A stretch of 64,000 bases of DNA, taken from NCBI GenBank assembly GCA_018820925.1, contig JAHJNJ010000004.1:98154-162153 (forward strand), given 5' to 3'. Source of the DNA: Gammaproteobacteria bacterium. GTDB taxonomy: Bacteria; Pseudomonadota; Gammaproteobacteria; Burkholderiales; Gallionellaceae. The position numbers and the translations under genes are program-made. Positions 17,590-26,018 of the stretch are shown one piece after another. Each line of letters opens with the position of its first letter. Positions within the stretch are counted from its first letter, which is position 1. The notes beneath the pieces were generated by a model. That model was given only the letters and a program-made list of their open reading frames with translations. It was not told where the DNA came from and ran no database searches.

Positions 17590-18557
17590 GCATCGGCGTG
17601 GTGGTAATCGGTCGTAACGAGGGTGAACGGCTGCGAAAATGTCTTGAGTCGGTGACGAAGGTCACCAAGCGCGTGGTTTATGTCGATTCGGGTTCCACCG
17701 ACGGTTCGGTTTCCATGGTGCAGGGGATGGGGCTGGATGTGGTCGAGTTGGATATGAGCATCCCTTTTACTGCGGCGCGGGCGCGGAATGAAGGAAGCAA
17801 GTTGTTGCTCAAGCATGACCCGGGCTTGGACTATATCCAGTTTGTGGATGGCGATTGCGAATTGGTGGGCGGGTGGCTGGAAACTGCGGCAGCATTCATG
17901 GATGCGAATACCAAGGCAGCAATGGTGTGCGGTCGCCTGAGGGAACGATATCCGGAACGCTCGGTTTACAACATGCTTTGCGATTCCGAATGGGACACTG
18001 CGCTAGGAATGACCAAGGCATGCGGCGGAATTGCCATGGCGCGCAAAGACGCGTTTGAGGCCGGAGGAGGATTTCGCGCGGATCTGATTGCCGGGGAGGA
18101 ATCGGAGTTGTGCCTCCGTTTGAGGGCAAAAGGCTGGCAGATTTGGCGGCTGGATGCCGAAATGGCCTTGCACGATGCGGCAATGACACGTTTCGGGCAG
18201 TGGTGGAAGCGCAGCAGGCGCGGCGGGTACGCCTATGCCGAGGGCGTGCACTTGCACGGTGCTTCGCCGGAGCGGCATCGGGTGACAGAATCGCGGCGAA
18301 TCTGGTTATGGGGTTTGGGGATTCCCGCTGTCGCGATCGGCCTGACTATTTATCTGTGGCCCTGGGGATTGGCGGCGCTGTTAATCTATCCGGCCCAGGT
18401 AACCCGTCTGGCGTTGCGCGGCACACGAACCTCACGAGAAAACTGGATACGGGCTTTTTTCCTGGTGTTGAGCAAGTTTCCGGAGGCAATGGGGCAGTTG
18501 AATTATTTGTATAACAGGTTGGCCGGGGAAACGGCGCGCCTGATTGAATACAAGTGA
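17586..18557 (+). CDS. Glycosyltransferase family 2, membrane-associated
   Basis: This is a 323-aa enzyme. The GT-A domain has VVVIGRNEGERLRKCLESV at the N-terminus, VYVDSGSTDGSV (about residue 40), FVDGDCELVGGW (DxD, about 85) and GEESELCLRLRAKGWQIW (about 165). It is followed by two or three C-terminal hydrophobic segments (about 240-285). It would add a sugar on the cytoplasmic face of the inner membrane. Its ATG overlaps the preceding TGA. It is followed by 233 bp containing two REP-like palindromes. Confidence 0.85.
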   Translation: MSIGVVVIGRNEGERLRKCLESVTKVTKRVVYVDSGSTDGSVSMVQGMGLDVVELDMSIPFTAARARNEGSKLLLKHDPGLDYIQFVDGDCELVGGWLETAAAFMDANTKAAMVCGRLRERYPERSVYNMLCDSEWDTALGMTKACGGIAMARKDAFEAGGGFRADLIAGEESELCLRLRAKGWQIWRLDAEMALHDAAMTRFGQWWKRSRRGGYAYAEGVHLHGASPERHRVTESRRIWLWGLGIPAVAIGLTIYLWPWGLAALLIYPAQVTRLALRGTRTSRENWIRAFFLVLSKFPEAMGQLNYLYNRLAGETARLIEYK

Positions 18558-18630
18558 ACGAGCAAGTTGCAGAGGGGGCGCTGGCAGAGAGTCGGACTCG
18601 CGAATGCAACAATAGGTGAGGTAGTTGTAG

Positions 18631-18680
18631 GTGCGAATTTATTCGCACGCTCAACAAGTGATGTGCGAAAAATTTCGCAC
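18631..18680. repeat. Pair of REP-like palindromes
   Basis: Two nearly identical 18-bp inverted repeats lie 14 bp apart: GTGCGAATTTATTCGCAC (18631-18648) and GTGCGAAAAATTTCGCAC (18663-18680). Each has 8-bp perfect arms and a 2-bp centre, and the first is preceded by TGTAG. Form and intergenic position resemble REP/BIME-type elements. They could also stabilise or attenuate the upstream transcript. Confidence 0.7.
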
Positions 18681-18790
18681 CAACACTATATGATGCAACG
18701 CATTTGGTATTCGGATATTTCATCTCCAACCAAGCTTTTGGGGATGATAGTTCTATCAACATCCCATTATTGGGACGCAAGGGCAATGGT

Positions 18791-19735
18791 ATGAGTATCG
18801 GTTTAATCGAAACATTGGTTCGGGTATATCAATTGGGCAAATTAATGCATCCCGACCTGAATTTAAATAGTGCAAAGCACAGGGTTATCCTCCTCACACG
18901 TGCCGTAATTTTCTATCCGGTCATACGGGATTGGTATGCGATTTCGGACAATCCCCTGTTGACCCGGGCTCTGCAGCGTTTTCCCATGATGAGTGGGGCG
19001 ATGTACTGGCCCTATATCAACCACGTATGGCCTATGCAGCGGCGTTTGGCGGTAATCGAGCAGCATTACCGCATGCTCGGCGGCCCGGCGGCAATCATCG
19101 CCCATGCGACTTTTGAGGAAATTGAAGTGGCCAGGCTGGAGGCGGAATACCCGGGATTGCGAGTCGTGCTGGATAAGGCAATGTGGTTTCTGCGGGAAGG
19201 CGAAATCGTGCTCAATCTGTTTGTGAACGACCAGCGTTTTTATTCGCTTGCGTTCACGCTGGGCAATGACGATACAGGGCAGCCCATCGTTCTGGTCGGG
19301 GCGTTGCAAGGGTCCAATTCCGACGCTGCGCAAGACGTATATCGCAATATTACGCACACACTCCACGGCATGAGGCCGCGCGACTTGCTTATGGTGGCAT
19401 TCAAGTTACTGTGCACGGAGCTTGGTATTGACAGGGTATGGGCGGTTTCCAGCGACAATCGCCAGCACAACAGCCCGTATTTCGGCAATTCGCACAAGGA
19501 GAAGGTGCTGGTTGCATACAACGAAGTGTGGCAGGAACATGGCGGCACAGAGCTTGACAGCGGATTTTTCGAAATACCGACTGCGGTCAAATACAAGGAT
19601 ATGGCTGAAATTCCGTCGCGCAAGCGCGCCGCATACCGCCGTCGCTACGAGATGCTGGACAGGCTTGCGCTGGATATCAAAAACAGTTGTGAACAGCATG
19701 CGGCACAGACTACGGGGAATGCTGCAGCATCTTGA
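18791..19735 (+). CDS. DUF535 / VirK-YbjX family protein
   Basis: This is a 314-aa protein of the DUF535 family. Features include a basic N-terminal third (HPDLNLNSAKHRVI), PYINHVWPMQRRLAVIEQHY at about residue 75, LFVNDQRFYSLAFTLG at about 145, and the conserved C-terminal WAVSSDNRQHNSPYFG near 220. VirK homologues influence envelope properties and antimicrobial-peptide resistance, but the biochemical activity is unknown. Its place inside an EPS locus suggests an envelope or export role. ATG 18791 is chosen; an in-frame start at 18704 would put coding sequence next to the REP pair. Confidence 0.82.
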   Translation: MSIGLIETLVRVYQLGKLMHPDLNLNSAKHRVILLTRAVIFYPVIRDWYAISDNPLLTRALQRFPMMSGAMYWPYINHVWPMQRRLAVIEQHYRMLGGPAAIIAHATFEEIEVARLEAEYPGLRVVLDKAMWFLREGEIVLNLFVNDQRFYSLAFTLGNDDTGQPIVLVGALQGSNSDAAQDVYRNITHTLHGMRPRDLLMVAFKLLCTELGIDRVWAVSSDNRQHNSPYFGNSHKEKVLVAYNEVWQEHGGTELDSGFFEIPTAVKYKDMAEIPSRKRAAYRRRYEMLDRLALDIKNSCEQHAAQTTGNAAAS

Positions 19736-20094
19736 AGTATGTTTACTCCTGGTCGACCAATAGGCCGTCATGCCGGCCCTTCGGCAGGCTCAGGACAGGC
19801 TGACCTTCGGTCATGCCGGTATCCAGACCTAAAGAAAACTCTGCGAAGCAGACTAGCCATGATGATGGCTGTCCCATTCTTAATTGGTGCCCAAGTAAAA
19901 TGCTTGGATGTTGCGTCAGCATGCCCCGAAACATTGCGAGCCCATATTGGTGGGTAGAACCCCTTCCATGCGCCGTTTTTAGTATCATGCAGGCTGAATC
20001 TTCAGAAGTTGGCAATCCTGCTCGACTATTTGAAGGCTGATTTGAGCGCTTTGAGCTCACATGGCGATATTTCTATACTGGATACCAATTTAGT
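19736..20094. repeat. 359-bp intergenic region with a nested interspersed repeat
   Basis: No gene is supported. At 19766-19829 there is a composite element: GTCATGCCGG occurs at both ends, around a core with CTTCGGCAGGCTCAGGACAG, and it ends with GGTATCCAG. The outer part resembles the widespread GTCATTCCGG...CCGGAATCCAG type of repeat. The inner part closely matches two copies inside mfd at about 61834-61856 and 61907-61940. The rest of the region is featureless. Confidence 0.65.
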
Positions 20095-20919
20095 ATGTAC
20101 CAAGCTTTTTACGGTTTGAAGGAAAATCCCTTTTCGATTCAGCCCGACCCGGATTTCCTGTTTTTTGGCCGCCGCCATTCCTACGCTTACGCGACGATGG
20201 AGTTCGGGATAAAGAACAGGGCCGGATTCATGGTGGTCAGCGGCGAAATCGGATGCGGCAAAACCACGCTGATCCGGCATTTGCTGAACAACCTGTCGCC
20301 CGACCTTACCGTGGGCCTGGTGTACAACACGCACCGCGAGATATCCAATTTGCTGGAATGGATCATGCTCTCACTGGGGCTCGAGTACGATGGCAAGTCC
20401 AACGTGGCCTTGTTCGATGCCTTCCAACGCTTCCTGATTGAACAATATGGTCTGGGGAAATGCGTGCTTCTGATCATTGATGAAGCGCAGAATCTCAGCC
20501 CCGACGCGCTTGAGTCGTTGCGCATGCTCTCCAATATTAATGCTGACAAGAACCAGTTGCTTCAGATTATGCTGGTGGGACAGCCGCAACTGAAGGAATT
20601 GCTGATGCGGCCTGACCTGCAGCAGTTTGCGCAACGGGTTGAGGTTGATTTTCATATCAAGCCTTTCGCGGTACCCGACGTGCAGGGATACATCGAGCAC
20701 CGCTTGGCAATAGCCGGCCGGGATACTCCCCTCTTTACTCCCGAAGCGTGCAGAAAAATTGCAGAGGCAACTCAGGGTGTTCCCAGACGCATCAATATTC
20801 TCTGCAATACCGCACTGGTTTACGGATTCTCTGCCGAAGCCGAACTTATTGATGTGGATTTGATTGAAGAAGTGCTGAGCGATAAAGCCGAGTTTGGGGC
20901 ATTGCCGAATGCCGAATGA
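20095..20919 (+). CDS. ExeA-like AAA ATPase of PEP-CTERM/EPS loci
   Basis: This is a 274-aa cytoplasmic ATPase. It opens with the family hallmark MYQAFYGLKENPFSIQPDP. Walker A is GEIGCGKTTLIRHLL (about residues 45-59) and Walker B is CVLLIIDEAQNL (about 122-133). A winged-helix-like C-terminal part follows. It matches the PEP-CTERM locus ATPase family (TIGR03015), related to ExeA/GspA. Such ATPases are thought to energise envelope secretion or assembly; a partner GspB-like protein is not visible. The gene follows an intergenic repeat, with no close operon partner upstream. Confidence 0.88.
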   Translation: MYQAFYGLKENPFSIQPDPDFLFFGRRHSYAYATMEFGIKNRAGFMVVSGEIGCGKTTLIRHLLNNLSPDLTVGLVYNTHREISNLLEWIMLSLGLEYDGKSNVALFDAFQRFLIEQYGLGKCVLLIIDEAQNLSPDALESLRMLSNINADKNQLLQIMLVGQPQLKELLMRPDLQQFAQRVEVDFHIKPFAVPDVQGYIEHRLAIAGRDTPLFTPEACRKIAEATQGVPRRINILCNTALVYGFSAEAELIDVDLIEEVLSDKAEFGALPNAE

Positions 20920-21143
20920 GTGTGTGGAAAGCAATTGAGTCCTTTGCATATTCTGCCTGCGACGCCAGGCGTATCTCAAGAAGAGAAGCGGTGAGGCACG
21001 CATGTTGCAGGGGGCGTAGAACTGTTGCCGATTGATATCGAGGCGGCCAAACTTGCCAAGCTGTTCCGGGAGCCCCGGCATGAACATGCTGTTGCTGGTT
21101 AGAGTCTTTTAATTTCTTGATACTTGAATAACAGGAAACCGTC

Positions 21144-22061
21144 ATGAATACCGCTGAAAAGAGCTACGTGCTGATTTCCCCCTGCCGCAACGAGGCAACG
21201 TACATGCGGCAAACTCTGGATACGGTCATCGCCCAGTCTATTCGTCCCGCCCGGTGGGTAATCGTCGATGATGGATCAACTGACGCAACACCGGAGATTC
21301 TGGGGGAGTATGCGAACAAGCATGACTGGATCAAGATAGTTACCCGTCCTGACCGGGGGCGACGTGCCGTGGGCTCTGGAGTCATTGAAGCGTTCTATGC
21401 TGGTTATGCAACGATCAATCCGGACGATTACGAATTCCTGTGCAAACTTGATCTCGACTTGCGCTTGCCACTGCGCTATTTCGAAATGCTCATTAACAGA
21501 ATGGAAGCCAATCCGCTTATTGCCACGTGCAGCGGCAAGGCCTACATCGAAAAAAATGGCTGTCTGATCAACGAACGTCACGGGGACGAAACTTCCATTG
21601 GGGCTTCCAAGTTTTACCGGATGTCATGCTTCAAGGAAATGGGAGGCTTTGTACGCGAAGTTATGTGGGACGGGATTGATTGCCATCGCTGCCGGATGAA
21701 TGGATGGATTGCATGCAGTTGGGATGACGATCCGGAATTGCGTTTTGTGCACCTCCGCCCCATGGGATCCAGCCAGCAAAGTATCTATACAGGAAGAATG
21801 CGGCATGGCTACGGCCAGTATTTCATGGGCACGGGCTTGCTTTACATGCTGGCCAGCGCCGTCTATCGCATACCGGAAAAACCGTATGTGCTGGGCGGAC
21901 TGGCCATCCTGTGGGGATGGCTGCGCAGTGCAATACAAAGAAAACCCCGGTATAACGATCTGGAGTTCAGAAAATTCCTGCGGAATTACCAGTTGAGATC
22001 GTTGCTGGTGGGAAAAAAGCGCGCAGTTGAGGAAATACACCGCCGCCATAACATTCGTTAG
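21144..22061 (+). CDS. Glycosyltransferase family 2
   Basis: This is a 305-aa GT-A enzyme. It has YVLISPCRNEATYMRQTLDTV (N-terminal), RWVIVDDGSTDATPEIL (about residue 40), CKLDLDLRLPLRYFEMLI (DxD-like, about 97) and REVMWDGIDCHRCRMNGW (about 180). The C-terminal region carries a hydrophobic segment (about 240-262). It was probably recruited for one step of the EPS unit. GAAACCGTC precedes the ATG, a weak ribosome site. Confidence 0.85.
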   Translation: MNTAEKSYVLISPCRNEATYMRQTLDTVIAQSIRPARWVIVDDGSTDATPEILGEYANKHDWIKIVTRPDRGRRAVGSGVIEAFYAGYATINPDDYEFLCKLDLDLRLPLRYFEMLINRMEANPLIATCSGKAYIEKNGCLINERHGDETSIGASKFYRMSCFKEMGGFVREVMWDGIDCHRCRMNGWIACSWDDDPELRFVHLRPMGSSQQSIYTGRMRHGYGQYFMGTGLLYMLASAVYRIPEKPYVLGGLAILWGWLRSAIQRKPRYNDLEFRKFLRNYQLRSLLVGKKRAVEEIHRRHNIR

Positions 22062-22147
22062 CGAGCAGTGTCGCGGCAACGGATTGGGTTTTCTGCTCGG
22101 GAATCGCCGCTTGCCGCATTTGTTTCAGGATTACCTTCATGCCGGTA

Positions 22148-22190
22148 TGTACCATAGTACAGTGGTGTTGGTTGCCGAAATGAATATAAT
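22148..22190 (+). promoter_or_regulatory. TGTAC-N4-GTACA palindrome plus -10 hexamer before the sugar dehydrogenase gene
   Basis: TGTACCATAGTACA (22148-22161) is followed after exactly 23 nt by a perfect -10, TATAAT (22185-22190). The -35 position is poor (GTGGTG). With transcription starting about 6-7 nt after the -10, the palindrome centre lies near -42, the place of a class II activator. The 5' leader would be about 115 nt. The same arrangement and spacing occurs at 43685-43727. Confidence 0.6.
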
Positions 22191-22312
22191 CAAACACATT
22201 GCAGAAATATTCGTGTGTTGTACTGTTGCTCAATTGGTGCCATACCCGAAAAAATAATCCGGCTTGATCTTGCAGGTCGCAATGACAATTTAATATATCA
22301 GGAGTGCGGTAA

Positions 22313-23590
22313 ATGACTATTGCTGTAATTGGCTTGGGATACGTGGGGTTGCCTTTGGTGATCGAGTTTGGCAAAAAGGTTCGTACCATCGGTTTCGACA
22401 TTGCCCAGCCCAAGGTAGAGTCGTGCCAACGCGGCGTAGATCCCTCGCGCGAATTGCCGGACGAAGAAATGCGTGCCGCAGTGCATGCGGAATACTCGGC
22501 AGACCCCAAGGTGCTGGCCGAAGCCGATTTCATTATTGTGGCCGTTCCCACTCCGGTGGATGATGCTCACCGGCCGGATTTCGGGCCGCTTATCGGTGCC
22601 AGCGCCAGCGCCGGTCGCAACATGAAAAAGGGCGCCATCGTCATCTATGAATCCACGGTATATCCGGGGGCAACAGAAGAGGTGTGCGTGCCCGTACTGG
22701 AGCGCGAGTCAGGGCTGAAATGGAAGAAGGATTTCTTTGTCGGCTATTCGCCGGAACGCATCAACCCGGGCGACCGCGAGCACACGCTGACCCGCGTGGT
22801 GAAAGTGGTGGCGGGCGATACACCGGAAACGCTGGAGAAAGTTGCGGTGCTTTACGAGCGTATTGTGACACCGGGCGTGCACCGCACCACCAGCATCAAG
22901 GCGGCTGAGGCATGCAAAGTGATCGAGAATACCCAGCGCGACCTGAATATCGCGCTGATGAACGAACTGGCCATTATCTTCGACAAGATCGGCATCGACA
23001 CGCTGGAGGTGCTTGAGGCGGCCGGCACGAAATGGAATTTCCTCAATTTCCGTCCCGGCCTGGTGGGAGGCCACTGCATCGGTGTCGACCCCTACTACCT
23101 GACGCATAAAGCAGAGACTCTGGGCTATCACCCGCAAGTGATCCTGGCGGGGCGTCGCATCAATGACGGCATTGGAAAGTTCATAGCAGACCAAACCGTG
23201 AAGCACATCATTCAAGGTGGGGGGCAGGTCAAACGCGCGCGCGTGAACGTGCTCGGCCTGACCTTCAAGGAAAACTGCGCGGATATCCGCAACACCAAGG
23301 TAGTGGATATCATTCATGAGCTGGAAAGTTTCGGCGTCGAGGTCTATCTGCACGATCCGGTTGCCGATGCAGAAGAAGCCCTGCATGAGTACGGCGTTAA
23401 GATGCTGCCATGGGAAGAACTGCCGCAGGCGGATGCCATTGTTATGGCAGTCGCGCATAACGAGTTCGTCGATATGCCTTTGCATCAACTGCTGGGAAAA
23501 GTGGCGCATGCCGGATGCTTCATCGACGTGAAATCAAGGTTTGATAGAGACGTGCTGGAGGCAGAGGGCTTGAGGGTTTGGCGTTTGTAA
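22313..23590 (+). CDS. tviB: Nucleotide-sugar dehydrogenase (TviB/WbpO-like UDP-HexNAc 6-dehydrogenase)
   Basis: This is a 425-aa NAD-dependent enzyme that oxidises C6 of a UDP-sugar to a uronate. The N-terminal Rossmann motif is VIGLGYVGLPL (residues 5-15), with VAVPTPV near 83, ESTVYPGATEEV near 110 and the catalytic Cys in GGHCIGVDPYYL (about residue 256). The UDP-binding C-terminal domain has GLTFKENCADIRNTK near 318. Overall it resembles Vi-antigen TviB (UDP-GlcNAc 6-dehydrogenase) more than UDP-glucose dehydrogenases. The substrate call is inference. It implies a negatively charged uronic-acid-type sugar in the EPS. Confidence 0.88.
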   Translation: MTIAVIGLGYVGLPLVIEFGKKVRTIGFDIAQPKVESCQRGVDPSRELPDEEMRAAVHAEYSADPKVLAEADFIIVAVPTPVDDAHRPDFGPLIGASASAGRNMKKGAIVIYESTVYPGATEEVCVPVLERESGLKWKKDFFVGYSPERINPGDREHTLTRVVKVVAGDTPETLEKVAVLYERIVTPGVHRTTSIKAAEACKVIENTQRDLNIALMNELAIIFDKIGIDTLEVLEAAGTKWNFLNFRPGLVGGHCIGVDPYYLTHKAETLGYHPQVILAGRRINDGIGKFIADQTVKHIIQGGGQVKRARVNVLGLTFKENCADIRNTKVVDIIHELESFGVEVYLHDPVADAEEALHEYGVKMLPWEELPQADAIVMAVAHNEFVDMPLHQLLGKVAHAGCFIDVKSRFDRDVLEAEGLRVWRL

Positions 23591-23667
23591 GCGCTGAAAG
23601 CAACAATGCCATTTTTGCAGCGGCATTTCTTGAAGTAAAACGGCAACCCGGGAATGTTAAGGGCGCA

Positions 23668-24774
23668 ATGACCATTCATTCTGATTTCAACAGGGAGGCG
23701 CACTGTCTACTCGGCTTGCCGTTCGATGCAGTGGACATGCAATCTGTATTGCATCGCATCAGGAAAGCGTCTTCCGAGAAGTCTCCCTGCTTTCTTTCCA
23801 CACCGAATCTGAATTTCCTGATTGCGGCTCAGTCCGATGCCGCATTTCGCGACTCTGTAGTCAACAGCGATCTCAGTATTGCCGACGGCATGCCCATCGT
23901 ATGGATGGCGAAACTGTTGGGAATCCCGATTCGAGAGCGCCTGGCAGGCTCGGATGTATTCGAACTATTGAGAACGGCGTCGCCCCCCCGGCTGTCGGTA
24001 TATTTCTTTGGCGGCCTGGAAGGGGTGGCTGAGTTAGCCTGCAATCGACTCAACGCCGAGTCATCCGGCCTGCGGTGCGCAGGCTTCAAGTATCCGGGAT
24101 TTGCATCTGTTCCGGAAATGAGCAGCGATGCAAATATTGAGGAGATCAACTCCAGCGGCGCGGACTTTCTTGTTGTGTCCCTTGGTGCAAAGAAGGGGCA
24201 ATCATGGATCGAACATAACCGTTCGCGCATTTCAGCACCGGTCATCAGCCATCTTGGAGCCGTTGTCAACTTCGTCGCCGGCGGGCTCGACCGTGCTCCA
24301 GTTTGGATACGGAGGTCAGGTCTCGAGTGGCTGTGGCGCATCAAGGAGGAGCCGGGTCTCTGGCGCCGTTACACTGTCGATGGATGGATGTTTGCAAAAT
24401 TGTTGCTTGCGCGCGTCGTTCCCTATGCATGGTACATGTTATGGCACAAACCGACAGATCGTGAGCTGGATTCTGCCGCTGTCGAGCGCTTCGATGAGGA
24501 CTCCAGAATAATCATCCGGCTGCAGGGTGCATGGGTACAAAAAAATCTGGGTCCGTTGCGGGAATGCTTCGCCGGTTCTGTGCGTGCCGGGAAAGATGTT
24601 CTGATTGACCTGGAGCGCGTCACTTATGTTGACAGTGCATTCATGGGGCTATTGATGTTGCTGTATGGAGACAGGAAACGGCAAGCAAGGCATTTGTCGG
24701 TGGTCAAAGCGAAAAAAGATGTTCTTAAATTATTCAGATACGGTTGCGCAGAGTATTTGCTCGATACGCGATAG
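23668..24774 (+). CDS. GT26 glycosyltransferase (WecG/TagA/CpsF) fused to a STAS domain
   Basis: This 368-aa protein has two parts. Residues about 15-225 form a GT26 domain (LLGLPFDAVDMQSVLHRI, LSIADGMPIVWMAKLLG, FFGGLEGVAELA, VVSLGAKKGQSWI, HLGAVVNFVAG). It ends in the Arg/Trp-rich membrane-anchoring helix RRSGLEWLWRIKEEPG. Residues about 277-368 resemble a STAS/anti-sigma-antagonist domain: VLIDLERVTYVDSAFMGLLM keeps the Asp-Ser at the position phosphorylated in SpoIIAA-type proteins. GT26 enzymes add N-acetylmannosaminuronate-type or related sugars to a lipid-linked acceptor. The fusion suggests regulation of the transferase by partner switching or nucleotide binding. ATG 23668 has AAGGG upstream. 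Confidence 0.82.
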   Translation: MTIHSDFNREAHCLLGLPFDAVDMQSVLHRIRKASSEKSPCFLSTPNLNFLIAAQSDAAFRDSVVNSDLSIADGMPIVWMAKLLGIPIRERLAGSDVFELLRTASPPRLSVYFFGGLEGVAELACNRLNAESSGLRCAGFKYPGFASVPEMSSDANIEEINSSGADFLVVSLGAKKGQSWIEHNRSRISAPVISHLGAVVNFVAGGLDRAPVWIRRSGLEWLWRIKEEPGLWRRYTVDGWMFAKLLLARVVPYAWYMLWHKPTDRELDSAAVERFDEDSRIIIRLQGAWVQKNLGPLRECFAGSVRAGKDVLIDLERVTYVDSAFMGLLMLLYGDRKRQARHLSVVKAKKDVLKLFRYGCAEYLLDTR

Positions 24775-24980
24775 AAAACCCTTTCTTGAAATTTGAAAAT
24801 GGTGAACTCAGAACAAATGAGAGGAGCCTATTTCTGGCACATCCGTGTTGGCTTGCCTTGTATTCACCGATGTTATATTTTCAAAGTGCCGTCGCTGAAA
24901 TCGCGAATAAAGTTTCGAAGTTGATCGTCACTTGAATATTGGTGGCTTTGTGTAGTGAACGTAAAGGGGAAGGGGTTCAG

Positions 24981-25946
24981 ATGTCCGGAAATGGTGATCC
25001 TCAACGATTTCTAGTGCTTGGTGGTCGAGGCTTTATTGGTTCTCATCTTGTTGATGCATTATTGACGCGCGGTCATTATGTGCGTTGCTTTGATCGTCCG
25101 CACGTGAGCCCATTAGCGGCCGATCATCTTTCCAACCCGAACTTCCTGCTTCATGAGGGGGATTTTACAAGCGAGGCTGATATCGAGGCGGCCTTGGAGG
25201 GTTGCGATATATGCTTCCACCTGGTTTCTACTACGCTGCCAAACTCTTCAAATATCGACCCGGTGTTTGATGTGGAGAGCAATTTAAAGGGCTCTGTCCG
25301 GCTTTTGACTCATGCTGTAAGGGCCGGGGTAAAAAAGATAATTTTCATTTCGTCAGGCGGTACGGTTTATGGAATTCCGCAAGAAATTCCAATCAAGGAA
25401 ACACATCCGACCAATCCAATCTGTTCTTATGGGATTACAAAACTGGCTACCGAGAAGTATCTTGGTTTGTTCAGAGAATTACATGGAATCGAGTGTGTGG
25501 TATTGCGCCTGGCGAATCCGTTTGGCGAACGACAGCGGATACAGGCCAGCCAAGGGGCTGTGGCGGTATTCCTTGGCAAGGTCTTGCGCGGGGAAGCAAT
25601 TGAAATTTGGGGAGATGGCTCGGTCGTGCGCGATTACATTTATGTTGCGGACGTGGTGGATGCGATGATGCGGTCAATAACATATTCCGGCGAGGAATAT
25701 GTTTTCAATATTGGTTCGGGTCGTGGAATCAGTCTCAACCAGGTTCTCGACTCGATTGAAAATACAACTGGATGTGCTGCCCGGAGGCGCTACTTACCAG
25801 GGCGTTCGTTCGACGTGCCCGCAAGTGTGCTAAATATCGATCGAGCTGCAAGGCTATTGAATTGGACTCCGAAAACAGATTTTGATCAGGGGCTTGATAA
25901 ATTTGCGCTATGGTTGCGAAAACAGCTTGAGCACAGTGGCGTGTAG
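24981..25946 (+). CDS. NAD-dependent nucleotide-sugar epimerase/dehydratase
   Basis: This is a 321-aa extended short-chain dehydrogenase. It has the NAD motif VLGGRGFIGSHLVDALL (residues 10-26), the catalytic SSGGTVYG (about residue 118) and SYGITKLATEKY (YxxxK, about 143-154). The C-terminal substrate domain has VVRDYIYVADVVDAMM near 215. It resembles UDP-glucose 4-epimerases and may act on the product of the dehydrogenase upstream (for example GlcNAcA to GalNAcA). It begins about 200 bp after the GT26-STAS gene; ATG 24981 follows GGGGAAGGGG. Codon use looks more AT-rich than the core eps genes. Confidence 0.85.
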   Translation: MSGNGDPQRFLVLGGRGFIGSHLVDALLTRGHYVRCFDRPHVSPLAADHLSNPNFLLHEGDFTSEADIEAALEGCDICFHLVSTTLPNSSNIDPVFDVESNLKGSVRLLTHAVRAGVKKIIFISSGGTVYGIPQEIPIKETHPTNPICSYGITKLATEKYLGLFRELHGIECVVLRLANPFGERQRIQASQGAVAVFLGKVLRGEAIEIWGDGSVVRDYIYVADVVDAMMRSITYSGEEYVFNIGSGRGISLNQVLDSIENTTGCAARRRYLPGRSFDVPASVLNIDRAARLLNWTPKTDFDQGLDKFALWLRKQLEHSGV

Positions 25947-26018
25947 GCGGCACGCAAGATTCTTGCCATGAGCCAGAATGAATGGATTGGGCGCTGTGTC
26001 GTCAAATCATCCGGGTGA

